From positions 31,910 to 95,909 of the forward strand of contig CAZTIB010000147.1 of assembly GCA_964613615.1 (NCBI GenBank): a stretch of DNA of 64,000 bases, written 5' to 3'. Shown piece by piece: positions 1 through 8,220 of this stretch. The notes under the pieces were generated by a model, which was given only the letters and a program-made list of their open reading frames with translations, was not told the DNA's origin and ran no database searches. The stretch comes from J054 sp964613615 (GTDB taxonomy: Bacteria; Pseudomonadota; Gammaproteobacteria; Steroidobacterales; GCA-2729495). Made by a program: the position numbers and the translations under genes. Numbering within the stretch: the stretch's first letter is position 1; every line of letters begins with the position of its first letter.

Positions 1-155
1 TTGACGTTGTAAGTCGCCAAGATGCCAAGCATTCCCAAGGATTATAGGGGCGACAAGGTATTGACGCTGAATCCGCGTGCCGCCGGGCACCGAAAATAGC
101 TTTATGGACGGCAGGTTCAGTCAAGCCTCGTCCGTACTCTTCAGGCAGGTACGGT

Positions 156-812
156 ATGATCACTGCATCTCAGCCAGTCAGCGAGGCCAGGCAGCCAATC
201 CGCAAGCGGCGGGTGCCAGCCTCCTCGCGTAGAACCCACTTGTCCGACGAAAAACCAATTCTTGAGCGGGTCGCCGAGGGCGATCAGGCAGCGGTCAGCG
301 ATTTTATCAGCCGTTATGGCGATCTCGTGTGGTCGCTGGCGCGCCGCTATCTGGGTAACCATATGGAGGCAGAGGACGCGGTTCAGGAAATCTTCATCGA
401 AATCTGGAAAAACGCGGGCCGCTACGACCGCAACGTCGCCAGCGAAGTTGCGTTCATCTCCACGATTACCCGGCGCCGGCTCATCGACCGCTTGCGCCAG
501 TTCAACCGACGCCCGGGCATGGAGTCCATCGATGACCAGGTGGGCGCCAGCCAGCCGACGGTCCCGAGCACGCTGAACGATGACGCGGAGGTCGCGCAGG
601 TGGAACGGGTGCTGTCGGACATGGATCCGAAGCATCGTGAAATCCTTTCCATGTCCTTGTACGAAGGATACAGCCACAGTGAGATAGCCGAGACCCTCGA
701 AATGCCCCTAGGCACCGTGAAGACACGGGTTCGACGAGGCCTCATGCACGTGCGCGAGCAGCTGAAACTGGCCGAAGAACTCGACAATCCGTCAGAGGGA
801 ACCGCCAGATGA
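156..812 (+). CDS. ECF-type RNA polymerase sigma factor
   Basis: Alternative sigma factor of 218 aa that directs RNA polymerase to a small regulon. Region 2 lies at about residues 45-110 (DLVWSLARRYLG, then AEDAVQEIFIEIWK). Region 4 lies at about 155-205, with the helix-turn-helix YSHSEIAETLEMPLGTVKTR. An N-terminal basic extension of about 35 residues precedes the conserved part, so a shorter start is possible. The stop overlaps the start of the RskA-like gene by 4 nt (ATGA), the usual translational coupling of an ECF sigma with its anti-sigma factor. The pairing with an RskA-type rather than a FecR-type partner points to the SigK-like ECF groups. Confidence 0.93.
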   Translation: MITASQPVSEARQPIRKRRVPASSRRTHLSDEKPILERVAEGDQAAVSDFISRYGDLVWSLARRYLGNHMEAEDAVQEIFIEIWKNAGRYDRNVASEVAFISTITRRRLIDRLRQFNRRPGMESIDDQVGASQPTVPSTLNDDAEVAQVERVLSDMDPKHREILSMSLYEGYSHSEIAETLEMPLGTVKTRVRRGLMHVREQLKLAEELDNPSEGTAR

Positions 813-1645
813 GTGAATCCAGCGTCACGACAGAGCGGCTCACCGAGCTGCTCACCGATGAAGCCTCGACCGGGCTTGGGCGACAGGAGTCGTCGGAACT
901 TGAGGAACTTATGAGTACGGACACTGGATTGGCGCGCGACGAGTTCATGCACGTAGCGAGCCTCGTACAGTTAGGCTTCCTGCACAGCGACCAGCGCGGT
1001 GTGGAGCCAATGCCTGACGCGTTCCGTGCCAGACTTGAACAACAGGCAAAAAACTTTTTTGCGCAGGGGCAAGCGCGGAATGATTCTGGAACAGTCAGCG
1101 ATATTCAGAGCGCCCGACGGGCTCGCGAAGACACCGCGCCCAAGAGTTCCCGTTGGCTAAACGCCAGCATGACCGGCTGGTATCTGGCGGCGGCGCTGGC
1201 TCTGGCCTTCTTCGTGGTTCGTGGTGGCCCCGACCTTGGCTCGCCAGCCGCACCGGCCGAACAGCGCGCGACGCTGATGGCACAAGCGGACGTAATCGTT
1301 GCCCCCTGGGCCGCGTCAGCGGCCACCGAGGGCTATGAAGGCGTCACCGGTGACGTCGTCTGGAGCGACGAGCGCCAGGCCGGGTACATGCGTTTGTCGG
1401 GGCTGGTCGCCAACGAACCCGCCACCGCCCAGTACCAGCTCTGGATCGTCGACCCCGACCGCGATGCGCGTCCCGTGGACGGCGGCGTGTTCGACGTGCC
1501 CGCTGGTGCCGGTGAAGTCATCATTCCGATCGATCCGAAGCTCGAGATCGACGGGCCGGCGGCCTTCGCGATTACGCTGGAAAAACCCGGCGGCGTGGTC
1601 GTATCCGGCGGGCCATTGCTGGTCGTAGCGCCCGTCGCCGGCTGA
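809..1645 (+). CDS. RskA-type anti-sigma factor
   Basis: Membrane-bound anti-sigma factor of 278 aa. The cytoplasmic N-terminal part (about 1-115) should bind the sigma factor encoded just upstream. One transmembrane segment follows at about 120-136 (WYLAAALALAFFVV). The periplasmic C-terminal domain matches the anti-sigma-K factor RskA fold, with the features YMRLSGL, YQLWIVDPDRDARPVDGGVF and FAITLEKPGG. No clear zinc-binding HxxxCxxC motif is visible in the N-terminal part. It is translationally coupled to the sigma gene. Family knowledge suggests release of the sigma factor by regulated proteolysis, which the sequence does not show. Confidence 0.9.
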   Translation: MSESSVTTERLTELLTDEASTGLGRQESSELEELMSTDTGLARDEFMHVASLVQLGFLHSDQRGVEPMPDAFRARLEQQAKNFFAQGQARNDSGTVSDIQSARRAREDTAPKSSRWLNASMTGWYLAAALALAFFVVRGGPDLGSPAAPAEQRATLMAQADVIVAPWAASAATEGYEGVTGDVVWSDERQAGYMRLSGLVANEPATAQYQLWIVDPDRDARPVDGGVFDVPAGAGEVIIPIDPKLEIDGPAAFAITLEKPGGVVVSGGPLLVVAPVAG

Positions 1646-1790
1646 CGCCGGCCCTGTCCGGAGCCTGGTCTTCGCCTGCCTGAATCGGGCCCTGGCCCAA
1701 CCCCCGCCATACATCGGCCCAACATATGGACACGATGTCGATATCTTCCTAGGCTAGACGCGTCCAGCTAACCGGGAGGGGACCGGGGAA

Positions 1791-3980
1791 GTGAGTGCCC
1801 GACACAGTTGCCTGGCCATGCTGCTCGGTTCCTGGACCGCGGTCGCATGGGGCCAGATGCCCGAGATCACGGTCATCGAAACCACCCAGCGTGACGACAC
1901 GACCGATATCACCCCCGGCGTCAGCGCCGCACCGACGCCGGACTCGATGAGCATCATTTCCCGGCTGCCCGGTGCCACGATCAATCCCAACGGCCCGCTC
2001 AGTGGGCAGGCGCAGTACCGCGGACTCTTCGGGCCACGCATGACGGTGCGCGTCGATGACATGCGCGTGACGCCCGGCGGCCTGAACTGGATGGACTCGC
2101 CGATGCACTACCTGCCGCCGGGGCTCACGCGCACCGTGACCCTGACTCGCGGCATCGCTCCCGTCAGTTCCGGCCCCGGCATCGGCGGCCTGATCACCGC
2201 GCGGTCCAAACAATCGAGCTTCACCGAAAGCGATAGCGCCCGAACCAGTGGCGATCTTGTGGCGTCGGCCATGAGCAACGACGGTTATTCGACGTCGGGC
2301 ATGCTCGCGCTGAGCAATCGGCGTCACCGCGGCCACCTGATCGGCAGCTATGAAAACGGTGACAACCAGGACTTCGGCGACGGCAAGATCGGCGCGTCGG
2401 AGTACGAGCGTGCCACCTATGGCGCCGGTTACGGCTTCAGCTGGGGTGACGGCGACGTCTCGCTGGACTACACCCACACGGATACGGATCCGAGTGGCAC
2501 GCCGGCACTGCCGCTGGACATCGACTTCTTCGATACCGACCGGGTGAACGCCGGCCTGCGCCAGGAATGGGGCGGCGTCAGCTGGGCAGCCCAGCTGTTC
2601 TACACGAACATCGATCACGGCATGAAAAACTATGACTTGCGGTCGCCGCCGAACTTCTTCGAGCCACCACCGCCGCCGCCCAATCCGCCACCTTTCCTGG
2701 TCGATGAAGACCGGCGCAAAGTGGATGTAGACGCCGAGGCTCTCGGCTTCGCTTTCAGCGCAGCCCTGGAATCGCTCGGCGGTGTGCTGAAGCTCGGCCT
2801 CGACGGCAATATGGCGGAACATTCGGGGCTGGTGACCGATCCCGATTTTGCGCCATTTTTCGTCGAGAATTTCCAGGACGCCAAGTCCAACGAGTACGGC
2901 CTGTTCGCCGAATGGCAGAGGGAACTTGGCGACGCTTGGGACCTCGAGATCGGCGCCCGGTGGAACCGCACGGAATCGAACGCCGACGTCGTCAACGCGT
3001 TCCCCGCACAACTCGCCGAAGACCCCAGCGGCAACTGCCCGCCCACCGGTGGCGGCCCTCCGGGCGCCGTCTGCCGGCTGCGCAACGGATTCAATGCCGG
3101 CGACCGTGACCAGGATGAGAACGAACTGGACCTCGTGGTAAAGCTGGACTACGCGATCTCCGACGACCTGGGCCTGCAGTTCGGTTATGCGCGTCGCACC
3201 CGGGCGCCGTCGTATATCGAGCGCTACCTGTGGATTCCGCTGGAAGTGAATTCCGGGCTCGGCGACTTCAATAACTACGTGGGCGACCCGGAGCTCGATC
3301 CGGAGAAATCGAACCAGTTTGAATTGGGCCTCGAATGGTCCTTCGACAAGGGCTTCCTGAACCCCCGGCTGTTCTACCGGAAGGTGCACGATTTCATCCA
3401 GGGCGTCGCCGTGGCGGCAACCACCAGCGATCCGCAGACCCTGGCCGATTTGCAGGTTGTCAGCACGGTCAATGGCGACTCCACTCCGCTGCAATTCGCC
3501 AATACGGAAGCCGAGCTCTACGGCATCGACACCGTGTTCCGGTATTCCTTCACGGAGTCCTGGCGCCTGGATGGCCTGGCGAGCTACGTACGGGGCAAGA
3601 ATGAAGACCTCGACGATGATCTGTTCAGAATTGCACCCCTGAACGGCCGGCTGGCCCTGACCTGGGGGCAGCCGCGCTGGTCCGTCACCGCCGAGGGCGT
3701 GTTTGCTGCCAAGCAGGACAAAATTTCCCGCACCATCGTCATCGACGAGCCGCGCAGTAATAACAAGGACACTTCTGCGTACGGCATCCTCAATATCTAC
3801 GGCCAGTGGCTTGGCGATACGGGCCTGCAGATTCGCGTGGGCGTGGAAAACCTGCTCGACGACGATTACACGCTGCATACCGCGGGCTTCAACCGGGTGG
3901 TCAACTCGGACATTCCGGTCGGCGACCGGCTCCGCGGCGCGGGTATCAACGCCTTCGCCCAGATCGGCTATTCCTGGTAG
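1791..3980 (+). CDS. TonB-dependent outer-membrane receptor
   Basis: Outer-membrane active transporter of 729 aa with a GTG start behind a purine-rich GGGAGGGGA. A signal peptide ends near residue 22, followed by a TonB-box-like ITVIETTQ. The plug domain lies at about 40-150 (YRGLFGPRMTVRVDDMRV, LTRGIAPVSSGPGIGGL). The beta-barrel runs to the C-terminal aromatic residue (IGYSW). The plug segment NWMDSPMHYLPP resembles the copper-receptor group (NosA/OprC-like), but the ligand is not proven. Residues 292-301 are a proline run (PPPPPPNPPP) in a probable surface loop. Residues at about 408-428 carry two Cys in a Gly/Pro-rich loop. A hairpin terminator follows the stop. Confidence 0.9.
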   Translation: MSARHSCLAMLLGSWTAVAWGQMPEITVIETTQRDDTTDITPGVSAAPTPDSMSIISRLPGATINPNGPLSGQAQYRGLFGPRMTVRVDDMRVTPGGLNWMDSPMHYLPPGLTRTVTLTRGIAPVSSGPGIGGLITARSKQSSFTESDSARTSGDLVASAMSNDGYSTSGMLALSNRRHRGHLIGSYENGDNQDFGDGKIGASEYERATYGAGYGFSWGDGDVSLDYTHTDTDPSGTPALPLDIDFFDTDRVNAGLRQEWGGVSWAAQLFYTNIDHGMKNYDLRSPPNFFEPPPPPPNPPPFLVDEDRRKVDVDAEALGFAFSAALESLGGVLKLGLDGNMAEHSGLVTDPDFAPFFVENFQDAKSNEYGLFAEWQRELGDAWDLEIGARWNRTESNADVVNAFPAQLAEDPSGNCPPTGGGPPGAVCRLRNGFNAGDRDQDENELDLVVKLDYAISDDLGLQFGYARRTRAPSYIERYLWIPLEVNSGLGDFNNYVGDPELDPEKSNQFELGLEWSFDKGFLNPRLFYRKVHDFIQGVAVAATTSDPQTLADLQVVSTVNGDSTPLQFANTEAELYGIDTVFRYSFTESWRLDGLASYVRGKNEDLDDDLFRIAPLNGRLALTWGQPRWSVTAEGVFAAKQDKISRTIVIDEPRSNNKDTSAYGILNIYGQWLGDTGLQIRVGVENLLDDDYTLHTAGFNRVVNSDIPVGDRLRGAGINAFAQIGYSW
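2664..2693 (+). repeat. Polyproline-coding run in the receptor gene
   Basis: This in-frame stretch encodes nine prolines and one asparagine (PPPPPPNPPP) within the beta-barrel part of the TonB-dependent receptor. It sits between strands, so it most likely lies in an extracellular loop or turn. The codons are mixed CCA, CCG, CCC and CCT, so this is not a simple DNA triplet repeat. Confidence 0.8.
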
Positions 3981-4003
3981 CGAACCCGGGCAGGCACAAA
4001 AAA

Positions 4004-4033
4004 GAGGCCGGCGTTGGGGGTAACGCCGGCCTC
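4004..4033. terminator. Rho-independent terminator-like hairpin
   Basis: A perfect 12-bp stem (GAGGCCGGCGTT at 4004-4015 and its complement at 4022-4033) encloses a 6-nt loop and begins 23 nt after the TonB receptor stop. Six A residues (3998-4003) precede the stem, but there is no good T-run after it. It therefore looks stronger on the minus strand, although the gene it follows is on the plus strand. It probably ends receptor transcription. Confidence 0.6.
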
Positions 4034-4228
4034 CTGGCTTCCGGGGCGACCCCCGAATCGCAACAGGGGGGATCTCGGGAGGTAGGGGGGATCACGACGC
4101 GAAGACCACCCCGGCGGCCAAACTCCTTGAGGAACGGCACCGGCCTGAGCCGGTGGCGAGTTTCCTCTGTGAGTAAACTAATATTCGTCGTTGGGCGGAA
4201 TTCGGATTTACGGGGTGAAACGGCAGAA

Positions 4229-5725
4229 ATGGCTGAATCCAAAGAGATTTCTGACAGCCCCTCCGAGGCTGCTGACAAACTGACCAAGACGGAATTCAAG
4301 GCCCGGATCACGGATCTGCGCGTTGAGCTGGTCAACGCCCAGTTCGTACTCAGGGAAGCCGGTTTCAGCGCGATCGTTTTGCTGGCCGGGCCCGACCGGA
4401 TCGGGGGCGAGCAGGTCGTCGACCGGCTGCACGAGTGGATGGACGGCCGCCACCTGGATACCTGGTTCGCCAGCATCCCGACCGAAGAAGAGCGCACCCG
4501 GCCCCGCTTCTGGCGCTTCTGGCGTTCCATGCCCCCGGACGGCCGCATCGGGATCTTCGTCGGCGCCTGGATCACCCAGGTCATCGGCGAAATGCTGCGG
4601 GGAGAGATCGACACCGCCGAGGTAGACCGCCGCACCCGGCACTTCAACTCGCTGGACCGGATGCTGACCGACGACGGCACTGTCGTCCTGAAGCTCTGGC
4701 TGGACCTGCCGCGGAAGGCAATGAAAAAACGCCTGAAAAACGTGCAGAGTAATCACGCAATCTACGTCGAAGATCTCGACTACGTCATCCTGAAACACTA
4801 CGACTCGGCGCAACCCGTCATCGAGAAGCTACTCGAGACCTCGGGCGAGGTGCTGCCGTGGATCGTTCTGGACGGCAGCGATGAGCGGGCCCGTGATCTG
4901 GCTGTTGCTGAAACCCTGTTACAAGCCCTGCAGCAACGCTTCGACAATCCACCGCGGCCACCGATGCCGGCGGTGCTCGCCACCAGGCGCGACTATCTCG
5001 CCGAAGTTGACCTCACTAAAACCCTCGACTACGACAAGTACCGCAAAGAGCTTGAAGCACTGCAGCTGCGCCTGCACCAGCTGTCACTGCAGGCACGGGA
5101 GCAGGGACAGGGTGTGGCGATGGCCTTCGAAGGCTGGGACGCAGCCGGCAAAGGTGGCGTAATCCGGCGCATCACCCATGCGGTGTCGGCCCGCGACTGC
5201 AAGGTAATCCCGGTGGCGGCGCCCACGGACGAGGAACTGGCCCACCATTACCTGTGGCGCTTCTGGCGCCGGCTACCCCGCAACGGGCACATGCGCATCT
5301 TCGACCGCACCTGGTACGGCCGCGTGCTGGTGGAGCGCGTGGAGCGGCTGGCCCGACCAGACGAGTGGCAGCGAGCCTATGCGGAGATCAACGACTTCGA
5401 GGCGCAAGTCATCGAACACGGACAACTTGTGCTCAAGTTCTGGCTGCACATCGATCCCGACGAGCAGCTCCGGCGATTCAAGGCGCGGGAGAAGACCGCC
5501 TACAAAAAATACAAGATCACCGACGAGGATTTTCGCAACCGCGAAAAGTGGCCGGCCTATGTGTCGGCCGTGAACGACATGGTTGGACAGACGTCCACCG
5601 ACGATGCGCCCTGGCACCTGGTAGCCGCGAACGACAAGCGCTCGGCGCGCGTGGAAGTGCTGACTATCTTGTGTGATGCCTTAGAGAAGGCGATGAAGAA
5701 GGGCAAGAAGAAAAAAGAAGCCTGA
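4229..5725 (+). CDS. pap: Polyphosphate:AMP phosphotransferase (two-domain PPK2)
   Basis: Transfers phosphate from polyphosphate to AMP to make ADP; cytoplasmic. The protein has 498 aa, the usual length for tandem PPK2 (class II) enzymes. The C-terminal domain (about 265-498) keeps the Walker A motif AFEGWDAAGKGG near residue 300 and the lid motif FDRTWYGRVLVERVE. The N-terminal domain (about 30-250) has a degenerate loop (AGPDRIGGEQ), as expected for the non-catalytic half. The frame stays open upstream into the receptor gene. The ATG at 4229 was chosen because the PPK2 homology begins just after it and a longer protein would overlap the receptor. The C-terminus is Lys-rich (KKGKKKKEA). Confidence 0.9.
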   Translation: MAESKEISDSPSEAADKLTKTEFKARITDLRVELVNAQFVLREAGFSAIVLLAGPDRIGGEQVVDRLHEWMDGRHLDTWFASIPTEEERTRPRFWRFWRSMPPDGRIGIFVGAWITQVIGEMLRGEIDTAEVDRRTRHFNSLDRMLTDDGTVVLKLWLDLPRKAMKKRLKNVQSNHAIYVEDLDYVILKHYDSAQPVIEKLLETSGEVLPWIVLDGSDERARDLAVAETLLQALQQRFDNPPRPPMPAVLATRRDYLAEVDLTKTLDYDKYRKELEALQLRLHQLSLQAREQGQGVAMAFEGWDAAGKGGVIRRITHAVSARDCKVIPVAAPTDEELAHHYLWRFWRRLPRNGHMRIFDRTWYGRVLVERVERLARPDEWQRAYAEINDFEAQVIEHGQLVLKFWLHIDPDEQLRRFKAREKTAYKKYKITDEDFRNREKWPAYVSAVNDMVGQTSTDDAPWHLVAANDKRSARVEVLTILCDALEKAMKKGKKKKEA

Positions 5726-5853
5726 GGGCTGGCGTCCGGCACTACATCAGGCTCGAAGTCCAGGCTGCGCGCCGCCGGGGCAAAGCGCCGCTCCAGGTGC
5801 TGATAGTCGGGGTGAGAGAACAGCACGGGCTGGTTGCCCAGCGCAGCGGGCAA
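5717..5853 (-). pseudogene. Probable remnant of a metal ABC transporter substrate-binding protein gene
   Basis: Read on the minus strand directly after the stop of the PqiC-like gene, about 45 codons stay open and give LPAALGNQPVLFSHPDYQ, then HLERRFAPAARSLDFEPD and VVPDAS. This resembles the C-terminal region of ZnuA-like zinc-binding proteins, which carry an SHPxYQxLxRRYG...EPD segment. There is no start codon with a ribosome site and no upstream part, and the frame then runs antisense into pap. I read it as a decayed gene end, but a chance antisense match in GC-rich DNA cannot be excluded. Confidence 0.4.
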
Positions 5854-5856
5854 TGG

Positions 5857-6441
5857 TTACAAAAGCGTTTTGATGTTGCTGGCGATATCGCGGCTGAAGG
5901 CGTCCACCGTTTCGTTCAGCGCGATAACGATGGCGCCCGGATCTTTCGCGGGGGTTGCCTGGGCGGTGTACCGAGTGCGCCGCTGTGTCAGCAAAGTGTT
6001 CGCTTCCGCATCCTGCACACCCCACTGCACTTCGAGCACGGCCTCACCCGACTGGTTTGCATCGAAGCGGATGACCCGGCCAATTAGCCGGTAGTCCGTG
6101 CGGACTCTTGAACTGTAAGGAAAAGCCACCACGACAACGGAGTCCAGCAGTTGATCCACGTTGGCGGTCACGATGCGCGGCAGCGCAACGTCCAGGGGCT
6201 CAGCCCAGCGGTTGAATTCGTCGACTATCACCTTGCTGCCAGCCGCCTGTGTGACGAGCTGCGGCCGATCGAGATAGCCCGGCATCTGCAGGGGGCCGAT
6301 ACCGAGCATCTTGGCGTCGGCAGGATCCGAGATGGCGCTGCCGGAAATGGGCTGCAGCCGGTAGTAGTCCACCGGCGGCGACGAGCCGCAGCTGGTGACC
6401 AACAACACGATCAAGACCCAAAGACCGCTTTTGATCATCAT
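5857..6441 (-). CDS. PqiC-like ABC-type transport auxiliary lipoprotein
   Basis: Outer-membrane lipoprotein of 194 aa from the PqiC/DUF330 (ABC-type transport auxiliary lipoprotein) family, which partners MCE proteins in lipid transport between membranes. The signal peptide ends in the lipobox VTSC at about residues 15-18. It is followed by family features YYRLQP, IGPLQMPGYLDRPQLV and FNRWAEPLDVALPRI. It is the last gene of a four-gene minus-strand operon and starts 9 nt after the MlaD-like gene. An Mla system normally uses the soluble carrier MlaC and the lipoprotein MlaA; here a Pqi-type lipoprotein takes the terminal position. Confidence 0.88.
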   Translation of the reverse strand: MMIKSGLWVLIVLLVTSCGSSPPVDYYRLQPISGSAISDPADAKMLGIGPLQMPGYLDRPQLVTQAAGSKVIVDEFNRWAEPLDVALPRIVTANVDQLLDSVVVVAFPYSSRVRTDYRLIGRVIRFDANQSGEAVLEVQWGVQDAEANTLLTQRRTRYTAQATPAKDPGAIVIALNETVDAFSRDIASNIKTLL

Positions 6442-6450
6442 CTGGTACTC

Positions 6451-7446
6451 CTAGCGCTCGCGTTTACCGCGAAGCAGCGCTTCGGGATTCTTCTGCAGGT
6501 AATCCGTCAATCCGCGCAACGAGCGCGCGGCGTCGCTGACCTCGCGCAGTGCCGTTGTGAGCTGAAATTCGAACCCGGTATCGCCCCCGATCTGCCGGTC
6601 GAGATTTTCCAGAGTCGATTGCGCCGCTGTCAAGGCACCGTCCAGCTTCTTGACGGCCGACTTCAGTTCCGTGGCTACCGGCCCAATCTCGGCGTCGAGG
6701 TCTGTTGCCAGCTGGGCGAAATTCTCCGCAGCGCTGCTGACATCCGCGAGGGTCACCTGCAGGTTGGCGCTAAGCTGCTGGGTACTGTCGCTGTTTACAA
6801 ACCGATTCGCGCCGGCCAGTGCATCGCGCACGTCCTGATTGTTCGCCAGTTCGTTGAACCCTCCCAGCGTTTCCTGAATATTTTTCTGCAGCCGGTCGAA
6901 GTCAATTCTGGAAACGAAAATTTGAAACTTCTCGACAATCGCTGCGACGGTTGACGGGACAGTCGGAATCTCTGTATCGCGTTCCGTGACAAGGGCACGG
7001 AGAACGGGCTTCGTGTCCGGCAAAAAATCGAGTTCGACAACAAGCTGGCCGGTGACAAAGCTCTCCACGCCGAGTCGCGCGCGCAGGCCGGCATCGACGA
7101 GCCGTTCGCCGCTGATCATCTCCGCCGCATCTTCGGACAATGGCTGATCGTCCCGGTAGAGCCGCCAGACGCCCGGCGTTAACTCCAGGGTCGTGCGAAC
7201 CATCGGTTGCAGCGTATCGACCTCGCCCATCAGCTGGATGTCGCTGACAAAGCCAATACGCACCCCCCGGAACAGCACGTTTGAGCCCACGCGCAGGCCT
7301 TTCACCGAGCCTTCGAAATAGGCGACGGCATTGGACTTGCGGGCAAACAACTGCGCGCCGCCGAACAGCGACACGCCGATGGCCAGCAGCAAGACGGCCC
7401 CCACCACGAAGGCACCGATCAATGTTGGATTCGATTTCTTGCTCAT
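6451..7446 (-). CDS. MlaD/MCE-domain lipid transport protein
   Basis: Inner-membrane-anchored periplasmic lipid-binding subunit of 331 aa. One N-terminal transmembrane helix (about 9-31) is followed by a single MCE domain at about 38-120 (YFEGSVKGLRVGSNVLFRGVRIGFVSDI). A long helical, coiled-coil-like C-terminal part (about 165-320) may form the hydrophobic channel of an MCE hexamer. A single MCE domain fits MlaD rather than the multi-domain PqiB or LetB. It overlaps the ATPase gene by 4 nt (ATGA), so the complex is made as a translationally coupled unit. Confidence 0.9.
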   Translation of the reverse strand: MSKKSNPTLIGAFVVGAVLLLAIGVSLFGGAQLFARKSNAVAYFEGSVKGLRVGSNVLFRGVRIGFVSDIQLMGEVDTLQPMVRTTLELTPGVWRLYRDDQPLSEDAAEMISGERLVDAGLRARLGVESFVTGQLVVELDFLPDTKPVLRALVTERDTEIPTVPSTVAAIVEKFQIFVSRIDFDRLQKNIQETLGGFNELANNQDVRDALAGANRFVNSDSTQQLSANLQVTLADVSSAAENFAQLATDLDAEIGPVATELKSAVKKLDGALTAAQSTLENLDRQIGGDTGFEFQLTTALREVSDAARSLRGLTDYLQKNPEALLRGKRER

Positions 7447-8219
7447 GCGACGTTTGCCTCCGTCGGCGCCGTGCCCCGCAGCAGGAAATTGCGCACCTCG
7501 TAGTTCGGGCTATGGTCGCGGAGCGCCTTCGGATTGCCGGTGGCGAGCTGCGTCTTGGTGACCGGGTCCAGGAACACGCAATTGTCGCCAATCGCGAAAA
7601 TGCTCTCCAGCTCATGGGTCACTACCACCACCGTCGTGCCCAGGGAATCGCGCAGCTCCAGGATCAGGTCGTCGAGCAATTTCGCGCTGATGGGGTCCAG
7701 TCCGGCGGACGGCTCGTCGAAGAACAGGATGTCCGGATCCATTGCCATGCCCCTGGCCAGCCCGGCACGCTTTGCCATGCCGCCGGAGATTTCGCTGGGG
7801 TAGAAATCCTCGAAGCCGGCCAGGCCCACCAGCGACAGCTTATAAGAGGCCACCTCGCGGATCTCCGCATCCGAGAGGTCCGTGTACTGTTTCAGCGCGA
7901 GCCCGATATTCTCGGCCAGCGTCATGGAGCTCCACAGCGCCCCGGACTGGAACAAGGTACCGAACTTGCGCTTCATCTGCGTCTGTTCCGGTTCGGGGCT
8001 TGCCCAGTAGGCTTTGCCGTCATAGTAGATGTCACCGACTTTCGGGCTCTTCAGGCCGATCATGATTTTCAGCAGCGTGCTCTTGCCACAACCGCTGCCG
8101 CCCATGATGATGAAAACCTCACCGCGCTGGATCTCGAAGTTCAGGTTCTGCTGAATCAGGAAATCCCCGTAGGCCATGGTCAGGTCTTTGGCAACGATAT
8201 GTGGATCCGCGTCAGCCAT
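7443..8219 (-). CDS. MlaF-like ABC transporter ATP-binding protein
   Basis: Cytoplasmic ATPase of 258 aa that powers the lipid transporter. It shows Walker A GGSGCGKST (about 41-49), the signature SGGMAKRAGLARG, Walker B ILFFDEPSAGLDP, and the switch histidine in VVVVTHELES. The SGGMAKR form of the signature is typical of MlaF. It starts 1 nt after the permease stop and overlaps the MCE gene start. The C-terminal tail after residue 235 (DHSPNYEVRNFLLRG) is also MlaF-like. Confidence 0.93.
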   Translation of the reverse strand: MADADPHIVAKDLTMAYGDFLIQQNLNFEIQRGEVFIIMGGSGCGKSTLLKIMIGLKSPKVGDIYYDGKAYWASPEPEQTQMKRKFGTLFQSGALWSSMTLAENIGLALKQYTDLSDAEIREVASYKLSLVGLAGFEDFYPSEISGGMAKRAGLARGMAMDPDILFFDEPSAGLDPISAKLLDDLILELRDSLGTTVVVVTHELESIFAIGDNCVFLDPVTKTQLATGNPKALRDHSPNYEVRNFLLRGTAPTEANVA

Positions 8220-8220
8220 C

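Noticed and set aside
1..155. Possible promoter elements upstream of the sigma factor gene
   Set aside because: TTGACG occurs twice, but no -10 at proper spacing and no ECF-type consensus was convincing.
1749..3878. A 709-codon minus-strand open frame opposite the TonB-dependent receptor
   Set aside because: The plus-strand product has a signal peptide, plug and barrel motifs; the antisense product has no recognisable domain.
3806..4228. Upstream extension of the polyphosphate:AMP phosphotransferase reading frame
   Set aside because: It would overlap the receptor gene by 175 nt and span the terminator hairpin. The family homology begins after the ATG at 4229.
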